Part shown: positions 1 to 6,608 of the stretch, piece after piece
Position numbering within the stretch: the first letter of the stretch is position 1
How the letters are laid out: each line of letters opens with the position of its first letter
Assembly: GCA_024638355.1 (NCBI GenBank)
Contig: JAHEKO010000031.1
Coordinates: 4,465-16,531, forward strand
Source of the DNA: Acidobacteriota bacterium
GTDB taxonomy: Bacteria; Acidobacteriota; Thermoanaerobaculia; Multivoradales; JAHEKO01
Length of the DNA stretch: 12,067 bases
Direction of reading: 5' to 3'
Program-made: the position numbers and the translations under genes
Notes under the pieces: model-generated
Seen by the model: only the letters and a program-made list of their open reading frames with translations
Told to the model about the DNA's origin: nothing
Databases searched by the model: none

Positions 1-8
1 CCTCTGGA

Positions 9-2858
9 ATGACCGAAACGAACCCCGATTCCTCCCGGCCCGCCGCCCGACGGATCCGCTACAAGCAGGCCGTCGGCCCGAGATTGCGCAAGCTCCTGGG
101 CGTCGTCCTCGGCCTCTTCGCCCTCCTGGCTGTCAACGCGGTCTACCTGCTCGGAGTAAGTGTGCTCGAGTGGGCGCAGAACGCCACGTACCAGAACTGG
201 TTCTACATGGTCATGTTCCTGGCCCACCTGGTGCTGGGGGCGCTGATCGTGGTGCCGGTGATCGTCTACGGCGTGATCCACATGCGCAACACGCACAACC
301 GGCCGAATCGGCGCGCCGTCTACGTCGGCTACGCCCTGTTCGGGGTGGCACTCGTGCTGCTCGTCAGCGGGATCGTGCTGACCCGGCTGGAAGGGGTCAT
401 CGTCGTCAAAGACGAGACGGTGCGCTCGGTCGCCTACTGGGCGCACGTCGTGACGCCGCTGCTCGCCGCCTGGCTCTTCATCCTGCATCGGCTGGCGGGC
501 ACCCGGATTCGGTGGCACGTCGCCCGGCGCTGGGCGGTGGTCGCGGCGGTCTTCGCGGGCATCATGCTCCTGCTGCAGGCGAACGATCCGCGGCGCTGGA
601 ACGTCGCCGGCCCGGAGTCGGGAGAGCAGTACTTCTTCCCGTCGCTGGCGCGCACCGCGACCGGCGACTTCATTCCCGAGCGCGTCCTGATGAACGACGG
701 CTACTGCCGGGAGTGCCACGAGGACAGCCACGAAACCTGGGCGGTGAGCGCCCATCGCTTCAGCTCGTTCAACAACCCGGTCTACGCCTTCTCGGTCGGC
801 GAGACGCGCGAGGCGGCGCTGGCGCGCGACGGCGACGTGCAGGCCGCCCGCTTCTGCGCCGGCTGCCACGATCCGGTGGTCTTCTTCTCCGGCAAGTTCG
901 ACGATCCTGCCTTCAACGATCCCGCCTTCTTCGAGACGGATCCGAGCGCGCAGGCCGGGATCACCTGCACGGTCTGCCACGCGATCACCCACGTCAACAG
1001 CCCGCGCGGCAACTCCGACTACACCATCGAGGAGCCGATCCACTATCCGTTCGCCTTCAGCGAGAACGCCGCGCTGCGCTGGGTGAACGAGCAGCTGATC
1101 AAGGCGAAGCCCGAGTTCCACAAGAAGACGTTCCTCAAGCCGCTCCACAAGTCCGCCGAGTACTGCGGCGCCTGCCACAAGGTGCACATTCCCGAGGAGC
1201 TCAACGACTACAAGTTTTTGCGCGGCCAGAACCACTACGACACCTACCTGCTGAGCGGCGTCTCGGGCCACGGCGTCTCGAGCTTCTACTACCCGGAGCA
1301 GGCGATCGACAACTGCTCCGAATGCCACATGCCGCTCGAGCCGTCCGACCAGTTCGCGGCGCGCGACTTCGACTCGAGCGGGGTGCGCAAGCACCACGAC
1401 CACCAGTTCCCGAGCGCCAACACCGGCATTCCGCACCTGCTGGGGATGGACGACGAGGTCGTCGAGGCGCACCGCGAGTTCAACGAGGGCGTGATGCGGG
1501 TGGACATCTTCGGCCTGCGCGAGGGGGGCACCATCGACGGCCGGCTGAGCGCGCCGCTGCGCCCCGAGGTGCCGGCGCTCGAGCCGGGCCGCAGCTATCT
1601 GATCGAGGCCGTCGTCCGCACCATGAAGATGGGGCACACCTTCACCCAGGGGACGACCGACTCGAACGAGGTCTGGCTCGACGTGGCGGTCGACTCGGGC
1701 GGCGAGAGGATCGGCCGCAGCGGCGGCCGCGCGGTGGACGGACGGGTCGATCCCTGGTCGCACTTCGTCAACGCCTACGTTCTCGATCGCGAGGGCAATC
1801 GGATCGACCGGCGCAACGTCCAGGACATCTTCGTGCCGCTCTATTCCCACCAGATCCCGCCCGGGGCGGCCGACGTCATCCACTACCTGCTGGAGGTGCC
1901 GGCCGACGCGACCGAGCCGATCGCGGTCGACGTCAAGCTCCAGTACCGCAAGTTCGACACCACGCTGCTGCAGCACGTGTACGGCGACGACTACGTCAAC
2001 GACCTGCCGGTGATGACCCTGGCCGAAGACCGGATCGTCTTTCCGGTCGCCGGCTCGCCGGCGGCGGCGGCGAACGGGCCGTCGGAGATTCCCGAGTGGC
2101 AGCGCTGGAACGACTACGGCATCGCCCTCCTGCGCAAGGGCGGGAAGAGCAAGGGCGAGCTGCGCCAGGCCGAAGAGGCGTTCCAGCGGGTCGAGGCGCT
2201 GGGCCGGCCGGACGGTCCGCTCAATCTGGCGCGGGTCTACCTCGCCCAGGGCACCGTGCAGAGCCGAGCGATCGAGGCGCTCGAGCGCGCGGCCACCTTC
2301 GATCCCCCGGCGCCGAGCTGGTCGGTCGCCTGGTTCACCGGCCTGGTCAACAAGCAGAACGGCTACCTCGACGAGGCGATCGACAACTTCCAGAGCATCA
2401 TCGATCTCGACGACGGGGAGACGCGCCGCCGCGGCTTCGACTTCAGCCTCGACTACCGGCTGCTGAACGAGCTCGGTCAGACCCTCTTCGAGCGCGCCAA
2501 GCAGGAGCGGGGTGAGGCGCGACGCGCCAACCGGCTGGCCCTGCTCGACCAGGCGCGCGAGCGGTTCGACGCCACGCTCCGCATCGATCCCGAGAACGTG
2601 GCCGCGCACTACAACCTCTACCTCATCCACAAGCAGCTCGATCAGGCCGAGCGCGCCGACGAGCACTTCGCCCTCTATTCGAAGTACAAGCCCGACGACA
2701 ACGCGCGCGACCGAGCGGTGGCCATCCACCGGGCCGCGAATCCCGCCGCGGATCACGCGGCGGAGGCGATCGTGATCTACGATCTGCGCCGCGCCGACGC
2801 CTACGAGCTCACCGCGCGGAGCGACCGCGGCCATGTCGGTCGCAGCGCCGGACCCTAG
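9..2858 (+). CDS. Membrane-anchored pentaheme c-type cytochrome with C-terminal TPR domain
   Basis: Seen: five hydrophobic helices at about residues 29-53, 63-92, 104-127, 141-163 and 175-191, with Arg/Lys-rich flanks on the N-terminal, 2-3 and 4-5 loops. The positive-inside rule therefore gives N-in and puts the rest in the periplasm. Five CxxCH c-heme sites follow, at C233 (CRECH), C283 (CAGCH), C320 (CTVCH), C386 (CGACH) and C436 (CSECH), among many extra His that could be distal ligands. A beta-rich domain with a GHTFTQGTTDSNEVWLDV stretch (542-559) comes next, typical of proteins fused to multiheme modules. TPR-like helical repeats run about 700-900 (YNLYLIHKQ near 869-877). Family knowledge: such proteins carry electrons across the periplasm; the donor and acceptor are unknown. 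His73, His91, His146 and His160 in helices 2 and 4 could bind b hemes (inference). The start lies 8 bases from the window edge, so an upstream extension cannot be excluded, but the short polar N-terminus before helix 1 looks complete. It overlaps the next gene by 26 bp, suggesting an operon. Confidence 0.9.
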   Translation: MTETNPDSSRPAARRIRYKQAVGPRLRKLLGVVLGLFALLAVNAVYLLGVSVLEWAQNATYQNWFYMVMFLAHLVLGALIVVPVIVYGVIHMRNTHNRPNRRAVYVGYALFGVALVLLVSGIVLTRLEGVIVVKDETVRSVAYWAHVVTPLLAAWLFILHRLAGTRIRWHVARRWAVVAAVFAGIMLLLQANDPRRWNVAGPESGEQYFFPSLARTATGDFIPERVLMNDGYCRECHEDSHETWAVSAHRFSSFNNPVYAFSVGETREAALARDGDVQAARFCAGCHDPVVFFSGKFDDPAFNDPAFFETDPSAQAGITCTVCHAITHVNSPRGNSDYTIEEPIHYPFAFSENAALRWVNEQLIKAKPEFHKKTFLKPLHKSAEYCGACHKVHIPEELNDYKFLRGQNHYDTYLLSGVSGHGVSSFYYPEQAIDNCSECHMPLEPSDQFAARDFDSSGVRKHHDHQFPSANTGIPHLLGMDDEVVEAHREFNEGVMRVDIFGLREGGTIDGRLSAPLRPEVPALEPGRSYLIEAVVRTMKMGHTFTQGTTDSNEVWLDVAVDSGGERIGRSGGRAVDGRVDPWSHFVNAYVLDREGNRIDRRNVQDIFVPLYSHQIPPGAADVIHYLLEVPADATEPIAVDVKLQYRKFDTTLLQHVYGDDYVNDLPVMTLAEDRIVFPVAGSPAAAANGPSEIPEWQRWNDYGIALLRKGGKSKGELRQAEEAFQRVEALGRPDGPLNLARVYLAQGTVQSRAIEALERAATFDPPAPSWSVAWFTGLVNKQNGYLDEAIDNFQSIIDLDDGETRRRGFDFSLDYRLLNELGQTLFERAKQERGEARRANRLALLDQARERFDATLRIDPENVAAHYNLYLIHKQLDQAERADEHFALYSKYKPDDNARDRAVAIHRAANPAADHAAEAIVIYDLRRADAYELTARSDRGHVGRSAGP

Positions 2859-4722
2859 AACTCGACCCATGACCGAAGACCGCGACCGCCAGGTTCATTC
2901 CGAGGAAGAGCTCGTCCCCGCGGACGATCGCATCATCGGCAGCGCGCTGCGCTGGTCGGCGCTCGCCCTGGTGGCGGTGGGGGTGATCGCCGCCGCCGTC
3001 GTCTGGTGGCTGCGCCGTCCGGCCGAGGAGGCGCCCGAGCAGACGCTCGAGCGCTCGGCGCCGACGGCGGTGGTCGCCGACGTCGAGGCTCCGATCGTCG
3101 AGTTCACCGACATCACGCGCGACGCGGGCATCGACTTCGAGCACGTCAACGGCGCCGAGGGCGACAAGCTCTTGCCCGAGACCATGGGCAGCGGCGCCGC
3201 CTTCTTCGACTACGACAACGACGACGACCCCGACCTCCTGCTGATCAACTCGACCTACTGGCCGCATTCGTCGCCGCCGTCGCCCCGGCCGCGGAGCGCT
3301 CTCTATCGCAACGACGGCGCCGGCCGTTTCGAGGACGTGACGGCGGCGGCCGGGCTGGATCTGTCGCTCTACGGCACGGCCCCGGCGATCGGCGACTTCG
3401 ACGGCGACGGCTGGCGCGACCTGTTCGTGGCCGCGGTGGGGGAGAACCGGCTGCTGCGCAACGAGGGCGGGCGGTTCGTCGACGTCACCGCGCGGGCCGG
3501 CGTCGCCGGCTCGCCCGAGGAGTGGAGCTCGAGCAGCGCCTTTTTCGACTACGATCGCGACGGCGACCTCGACCTCTTCGTCTGCAACTACGTCCGCTGG
3601 TCGCGGCAGATCGATCTCGAGGTCGACTACCGCCTCACCGGCGTCGGGCGCGCCTACGGGCCGCCGGTCAACTACGAGGGCACCTTCCCCTACCTCTATC
3701 GCAACGAGGGCGACGGCACCTTCACCGACGTTTCGGCGGAGAGCGGCGTCGAGGTACGCAACGAGGCGACCGGGGTGCCGGTGGCGAAGGCGCTCGCCGT
3801 CGCGCCGATCGACCTGGATCGCGACGGCTGGATGGACCTGCTGGTGGCCAACGACACCGTGCGCAACTTCCTCTACCACAACCAGGGCGACGGCACCTTC
3901 CAGGAGGTGGGCGAGCTCTGGGGAGTGGCCTACGGGCGCGCCGGCGAGGCCACCGGCGCCATGGGGATCGACGCCGGGCACTACCGCAACGATGCCGAGC
4001 TCGGCTTCGCCATCGGCAACTTCGCCAACGAGATGACCTCGCTCTACATCTCCCAGGGCGATCCGACCTTCTACGCCGACGAGGCGATCGGCGAGGGGAT
4101 CGGGGCTCCGAGCCGGTTGATGCTCAGCTTCGGGGTGCTGATGCTCGACTACGATCTCGATGGCCGGCTCGACATCCTGCAGGTCAACGGACACCTCGAG
4201 AGCGAGATCAACTCGGTCGATCCGAGCCAGACCTACGAGCAGGCTTCGCAGCTCTTCTGGAACGCCGGGCCCGACCACCGGCAGGGCTTCGTGGCGGTCG
4301 ACCTCGCCACCGCCGGTGATCTGGCGCTGCCGATCGTGGGCCGCGGCAGCGCGACGGCCGACATCGACGCCGACGGCGACCTCGACGTGGTCCTCACCCA
4401 GACCGGGCGGCGGGCGGTTGTGCTACGCAACGACCAGTCGACCTCGCATCACTGGCTCCAGGTACGGCTGGAGAGTGCCGGCGGCAATGCCGACGCGATC
4501 GGCGCCTGGGTCGAGCTCGAGGCCGGCGGCCAGGTCCAGCGGCGGCAGGTCATGCCGACCCGGAGCTACCAGTCGCAATCGCAGCTGCCGGTGCACTTCG
4601 GCCTCGGCGGGAGCGACTCGATCGACGCTCTGCGCGTCATCTGGCCCGACGGCACCGCGCAGCCGGTCGAGCCGCCGGCGGTCGATCAGGCCGTGGTCAT
4701 CGCCCGCGCGGCGCCCGAATAG
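2833..4722 (+). CDS. CRTAC1 family protein: FG-GAP/VCBS repeats plus ASPIC/UnbV domain, membrane-anchored
   Basis: A single hydrophobic helix (about residues 42-60, followed by RR) suggests an N-in signal anchor with the rest periplasmic. The body carries six acidic, calcium-loop-like FG-GAP motifs: FDYDNDDDPD (about 125), GDFDGDGWRD (188), FDYDRDGDLD (238), IDLDRDGWMD (327), LDYDLDGRLD (438) and ADIDADGDLD (509). Repeated 'LYRNDGAGRFEDVT' / 'LYRNEGDGTFTDV' linkers are typical of integrin-alpha-like beta-propellers. The C-terminus (about 535-625) has the ASPIC/UnbV signature: HHWLQVRL, GAWVELEAGG, a RSYQSQSQ segment and RVIWPDG. Proteins of this class are common beside TPR and multiheme cytochrome genes, but their biochemical role is not established; binding of a partner protein or glycan is an inference. 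The start at 2833 has GGAG 11 bases upstream and overlaps the cytochrome gene. An alternative ATG at 2869, just after the upstream stop, removes 12 residues and has no evident Shine-Dalgarno. Translational coupling is likely either way. Confidence 0.93.
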   Translation: MSVAAPDPRTRPMTEDRDRQVHSEEELVPADDRIIGSALRWSALALVAVGVIAAAVVWWLRRPAEEAPEQTLERSAPTAVVADVEAPIVEFTDITRDAGIDFEHVNGAEGDKLLPETMGSGAAFFDYDNDDDPDLLLINSTYWPHSSPPSPRPRSALYRNDGAGRFEDVTAAAGLDLSLYGTAPAIGDFDGDGWRDLFVAAVGENRLLRNEGGRFVDVTARAGVAGSPEEWSSSSAFFDYDRDGDLDLFVCNYVRWSRQIDLEVDYRLTGVGRAYGPPVNYEGTFPYLYRNEGDGTFTDVSAESGVEVRNEATGVPVAKALAVAPIDLDRDGWMDLLVANDTVRNFLYHNQGDGTFQEVGELWGVAYGRAGEATGAMGIDAGHYRNDAELGFAIGNFANEMTSLYISQGDPTFYADEAIGEGIGAPSRLMLSFGVLMLDYDLDGRLDILQVNGHLESEINSVDPSQTYEQASQLFWNAGPDHRQGFVAVDLATAGDLALPIVGRGSATADIDADGDLDVVLTQTGRRAVVLRNDQSTSHHWLQVRLESAGGNADAIGAWVELEAGGQVQRRQVMPTRSYQSQSQLPVHFGLGGSDSIDALRVIWPDGTAQPVEPPAVDQAVVIARAAPE

Positions 4723-4731
4723 AGAAACGGA

Positions 4732-4774
4732 CAGCCTGTCGGCTGCCCGCTCTCGAAACGGCGCCGTGGCGCCG
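4732..4774. terminator. Two small hairpins between convergent genes; possible terminators
   Basis: The 57 bases between the CRTAC1 stop and the ferredoxin stop hold two inverted repeats: CAGCC-TGTC-GGCTG at 4732-4745, and CGGCGC-CGTG-GCGCCG at 4759-4774. The second begins five bases past the ferredoxin stop and, read on the minus strand, is followed by a short TTT run. Neither has a real U-tract, so intrinsic termination is only plausible; they may instead mark 3' ends or reflect GC-rich chance. Confidence 0.35.
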
Positions 4775-4779
4775 AGCCG

Positions 4780-5106
4780 CTACGGATTGACGATCGTGTT
4801 GACGTCGGGGCGGCGCGGCGGGTCGTTGCGCGGCCGCGGCTCGACCGGATCGTGCTCGGTCCAGCCCTCGTCGAGGGCGAGCTTGCGGTTGATCTCGGCC
4901 CATTCCGGATCGTCGTCTTCGGTCTCGACGATGGCATCGATCGGGCACTCCGGCTTGCACAGACTGCAGTCGATGCAGGTGTCCGGGTCGATGACCAGGA
5001 AGACCTTGCCCTCGTACTCGCCGGGGTGCATGCAGTCGACCGGGCAGACCTCGACACAGGTCGCGTATCGCTCGCCCAGGCACTTCTCGGTTACCACGTA
5101 TGACAT
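4780..5106 (-). CDS. fdxA: 7Fe ferredoxin ([3Fe-4S][4Fe-4S]), FdxA-like
   Basis: A 108-aa soluble cytoplasmic electron carrier. Eight cysteines (9, 17, 21, 25, 44, 47, 50, 54) line up with Azotobacter ferredoxin I-type proteins: VEVCPVDC and [12 protein letters not shown] are both present. By that alignment C9, C17 and C54 would hold the 3Fe-4S cluster and C21, C44, C47 and C50 the 4Fe-4S cluster. The position that would complete a second classical CxxC is Glu12, which supports a 3Fe rather than a second 4Fe cluster. The C-terminal tail (about 65-108) is acidic then Pro/Arg-rich, shorter than in FdI. The start is firm: AGGAGGAGAGG lies 5 bases upstream of the ATG (5112-5122), with a TATAAT box further up. 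It is transcribed alone, divergent from msrB and convergent with the CRTAC1 gene. Its redox partner cannot be told from the neighbours. Confidence 0.95.
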   Translation of the reverse strand: MSYVVTEKCLGERYATCVEVCPVDCMHPGEYEGKVFLVIDPDTCIDCSLCKPECPIDAIVETEDDDPEWAEINRKLALDEGWTEHDPVEPRPRNDPPRRPDVNTIVNP

Positions 5107-5149
5107 CCTGACCTCTCCTCCTCAGTCGTGAGCCAAGCTCCGTGGGCGC

Positions 5150-5179
5150 ATTATAGGAGGTGTACGACGCCGATTTCCA
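5150..5179 (-). promoter_or_regulatory. Probable sigma70-type promoter of the ferredoxin gene
   Basis: Read on the minus strand, 5155-5150 is a perfect TATAAT. TGGAAA (4 of 6 matches to TTGACA) lies at 5179-5174, an 18-base spacer away. Transcription would start near 5143, giving a leader of roughly 37 bases that holds the strong Shine-Dalgarno at 5122-5112. An AT-rich hexamer in this very GC-rich gap is unlikely to be noise, but the -35 match is only moderate. No equally good promoter for msrB was seen on the plus strand of this gap. Confidence 0.6.
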
Positions 5180-5217
5180 GCCCGACCTGTCTGATACCGT
5201 CGACGCCGGAGGGACGC

Positions 5218-5682
5218 ATGGCAGTCGACACCGATTCAGCGAAGAAGATCAGCGTCTATTCGGCCGAAACGGGAGAGATGGTCGAAGTCGATCGCGTCGA
5301 GCTCACGCCCGAGGAGTGGCGCGAGCGCCTCGAGCCGGAGGAGTTCCGCGTGCTGCGCAAGCACGGCACCGAGCGCGCCTTCACCGGCCGCGACTGGGAC
5401 GAAAAGCGCGCGGGCCTCTACCGCTGCGCCGGCTGCGGCACCGACCTCTTCTCTTCGGCCGCGAAGTACGACTCCGGCACCGGCTGGCCGAGCTTCTACG
5501 AGCCGGTGGCGAAGGCCAACGTCGGCGAGCAGGAGGACCGGAGCCTCTTCATGCGCCGCACCGAGGTCCACTGCGCGCGCTGCGAAGGGCACCTCGGGCA
5601 CGTCTTCCCCGACGGCCCCGAGCCCACCGGCCAGCGCTACTGCATGAACGCGGCGGCGATGCGCTTCTCGCCGAGCGACTGA
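5218..5682 (+). CDS. msrB: Peptide-methionine (R)-S-oxide reductase MsrB
   Basis: A 154-aa enzyme that reduces the R-diastereomer of methionine sulfoxide in oxidised proteins; cytoplasmic, as no signal peptide is present. Seen: the MsrB fold signatures in order, namely the zinc cysteine pair C70/C73 (CAGCG), [12 protein letters not shown] (86-97), the second zinc pair C119/C122 with [11 protein letters not shown], and the catalytic Cys142 in [11 protein letters not shown]. Thr88 occupies the place where many MsrBs have the resolving cysteine (SGCGWPSF), and no other non-zinc cysteine exists. Regeneration therefore probably proceeds without that intramolecular disulfide. The start at 5218 is supported by GGAGGG (5208-5213) and by the usual family N-terminus; the open frame extends upstream to a GTG at 5128, but that part resembles no MsrB sequence and has no ribosome site. 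It is divergent from the ferredoxin gene and ends 3 bp from the ParA stop on the other strand. Confidence 0.97.
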   Translation: MAVDTDSAKKISVYSAETGEMVEVDRVELTPEEWRERLEPEEFRVLRKHGTERAFTGRDWDEKRAGLYRCAGCGTDLFSSAAKYDSGTGWPSFYEPVAKANVGEQEDRSLFMRRTEVHCARCEGHLGHVFPDGPEPTGQRYCMNAAAMRFSPSD

Positions 5683-5685
5683 CCG

Positions 5686-6483
5686 CTAGACCGCCTCGGC
5701 GCGCGCGGCCGAATTGCGTCTGAGCTGAGACGCCCGGATCAGCGTCTCGGCGGCCAGCAGGCGGTAGGCCTTGGCCCCGGCGCAGTGCGAGTCGTACTCG
5801 AAGATGGTCATGCCCTCGGCCGGCGCCTCGGCCAGGCGGATGTTGGTGCGGATCTCGATCGCGTAGACGGCATTGCCGAACTGCTCGCGAATGAGATCGA
5901 TGTTGTGCCGGTTGGTCCTCGTGCGGTAGTCGACGATGGTGAGCACGATGCCGAGCAGGTCGGTGCGCTTGCCGAAGCGCTCGTAGAGCCGCTGGGTGGT
6001 GGGCAGCAGGTTGCGTACCCCCTCGAGCGCGAGATACTGGGGGACGACCGGCAGCACGAAGTTGTCGGCGGCAACGAGCGCGTTGATCGGTAGGAGGGAG
6101 AGCGAGGACGGGCAGTCGACGAGGATGAAGTCGTAGAAGCTCGCGGCCGGTCGCAGCCGGCTGCCGAGCAGGAGCTCCTTGCCGGACCTGGAAGCCATGA
6201 CCACGTCGAAGCTGGTGAGATCTGACGAAGCGGGCAGGATGTCGAGTCCGCCGGTGCGTGTCGGCCGGATCGCCTCGCCGACCGGCATGTCGTGCAGCAG
6301 GACGTCGGCGATCGAGGGCGCGAGCCGCTCGCGCGGCACGCCGAGCGAGAGCGACGCGGACGCCTGGCTGTCCAGATCGACGACCAGCACCTTCTTGCCG
6401 ATTCCTGCCAGGGCGGCCGCCAGGTTGACGCACGTCGTCGTCTTCCCCACGCCACCCTTCTTGCTGACCAGAGCGGTGATCAT
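5686..6483 (-). CDS. ParA/Soj-like Walker-type ATPase (orphan)
   Basis: 265 aa, the usual length of chromosomal ParA/Soj. Seen: the deviant Walker A KKGGVGKTT (residues 8-16, signature Lys9 and P-loop Lys14), the A' motif VVDLDSQAS (34-42), Walker B FILVDCPSSL (119-128), YLALEGV (150-156), and the C-terminal NIRLAEAPAEG...FEYD...GAKAY block (214-240) typical of ParA. Family knowledge: ATP-dependent dimers bind DNA non-specifically and position chromosomes, plasmids or protein cargo. No parB, parS-like cluster or cargo gene is visible, so the cargo is unknown. ATG 6483 is preferred because AGAGG lies 7-8 bases upstream and the Walker A then sits at residue 8; an upstream ATG at 6519 would add 12 unconserved residues. 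DSQAS replaces the commoner DPQGN in the A' motif. It is divergent from the macroglobulin gene and tail-to-tail with msrB. Confidence 0.94.
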   Translation of the reverse strand: MITALVSKKGGVGKTTTCVNLAAALAGIGKKVLVVDLDSQASASLSLGVPRERLAPSIADVLLHDMPVGEAIRPTRTGGLDILPASSDLTSFDVVMASRSGKELLLGSRLRPAASFYDFILVDCPSSLSLLPINALVAADNFVLPVVPQYLALEGVRNLLPTTQRLYERFGKRTDLLGIVLTIVDYRTRTNRHNIDLIREQFGNAVYAIEIRTNIRLAEAPAEGMTIFEYDSHCAGAKAYRLLAAETLIRASQLRRNSAARAEAV

Positions 6484-6608
6484 CCCCCCAACCTCTGTCC
6501 GGCACCCGGACGCGGTCAAAAAAACTGACGAGCCATCTTACCCCGATGCCCGGGTAGGAACTTCGGAGCGGTTTCCTTCCGGCCGCCGGGCGTGTCCAAG
6601 TGAATGGT
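6484..6608. promoter_or_regulatory. Divergent intergenic region between parA-like and macroglobulin genes
   Basis: These 125 bases must hold both promoters. An A7 run (6518-6524) is flanked by GTCA/TGAC, and a TAAGAT hexamer (minus strand, 6540-6535) is a weak -10 candidate for the parA side. No convincing -35/-10 pair was found for the macroglobulin gene, whose ATG also lacks a clear Shine-Dalgarno. Confidence 0.4.
6497..6511. promoter_or_regulatory. Perfect dyad GTCCGG-CAC-CCGGAC in the parA leader
   Basis: A 6-bp perfect inverted repeat with a 3-base centre sits about 13 bases upstream of the ParA start, abutting its Shine-Dalgarno. It could be an operator (for example for autoregulation) or an RNA hairpin tuning translation. 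GC-rich dyads of this size do arise by chance, so the function is inferred. Confidence 0.35.

Noticed and set aside
170..2515. 781-codon plus-strand frame inside the cytochrome gene, and the similar 437-codon frame at 3006-4319
   Set aside because: Arg/Ala/Gly/Pro-rich frame-shifted readings of high-GC genes with no motifs; the in-register proteins carry clear heme and FG-GAP signatures.
2809..4278. 489-codon minus-strand open frame opposite the CRTAC1 gene
   Set aside because: It is the codon-aligned complement of the FG-GAP coding sequence; its low-complexity Val/Asp/Glu/Arg composition is what reverse-complemented GAC/GTC/CTC/GAG codons give.
5153..5162. TAGGAGG on the plus strand, a textbook Shine-Dalgarno, directly abutting a GTG at 5160
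   Set aside because: The spacing to that GTG is zero, no usable start follows in the msrB frame before 5218, and the GTG frame overlaps msrB out of register. It overlaps the minus-strand -10 region and is probably chance.
5128..5217. 30-residue N-terminal extension of MsrB from a GTG at 5128
   Set aside because: No family similarity, no ribosome site, and it would cover the ferredoxin promoter; ATG 5218 has GGAGGG at proper spacing.
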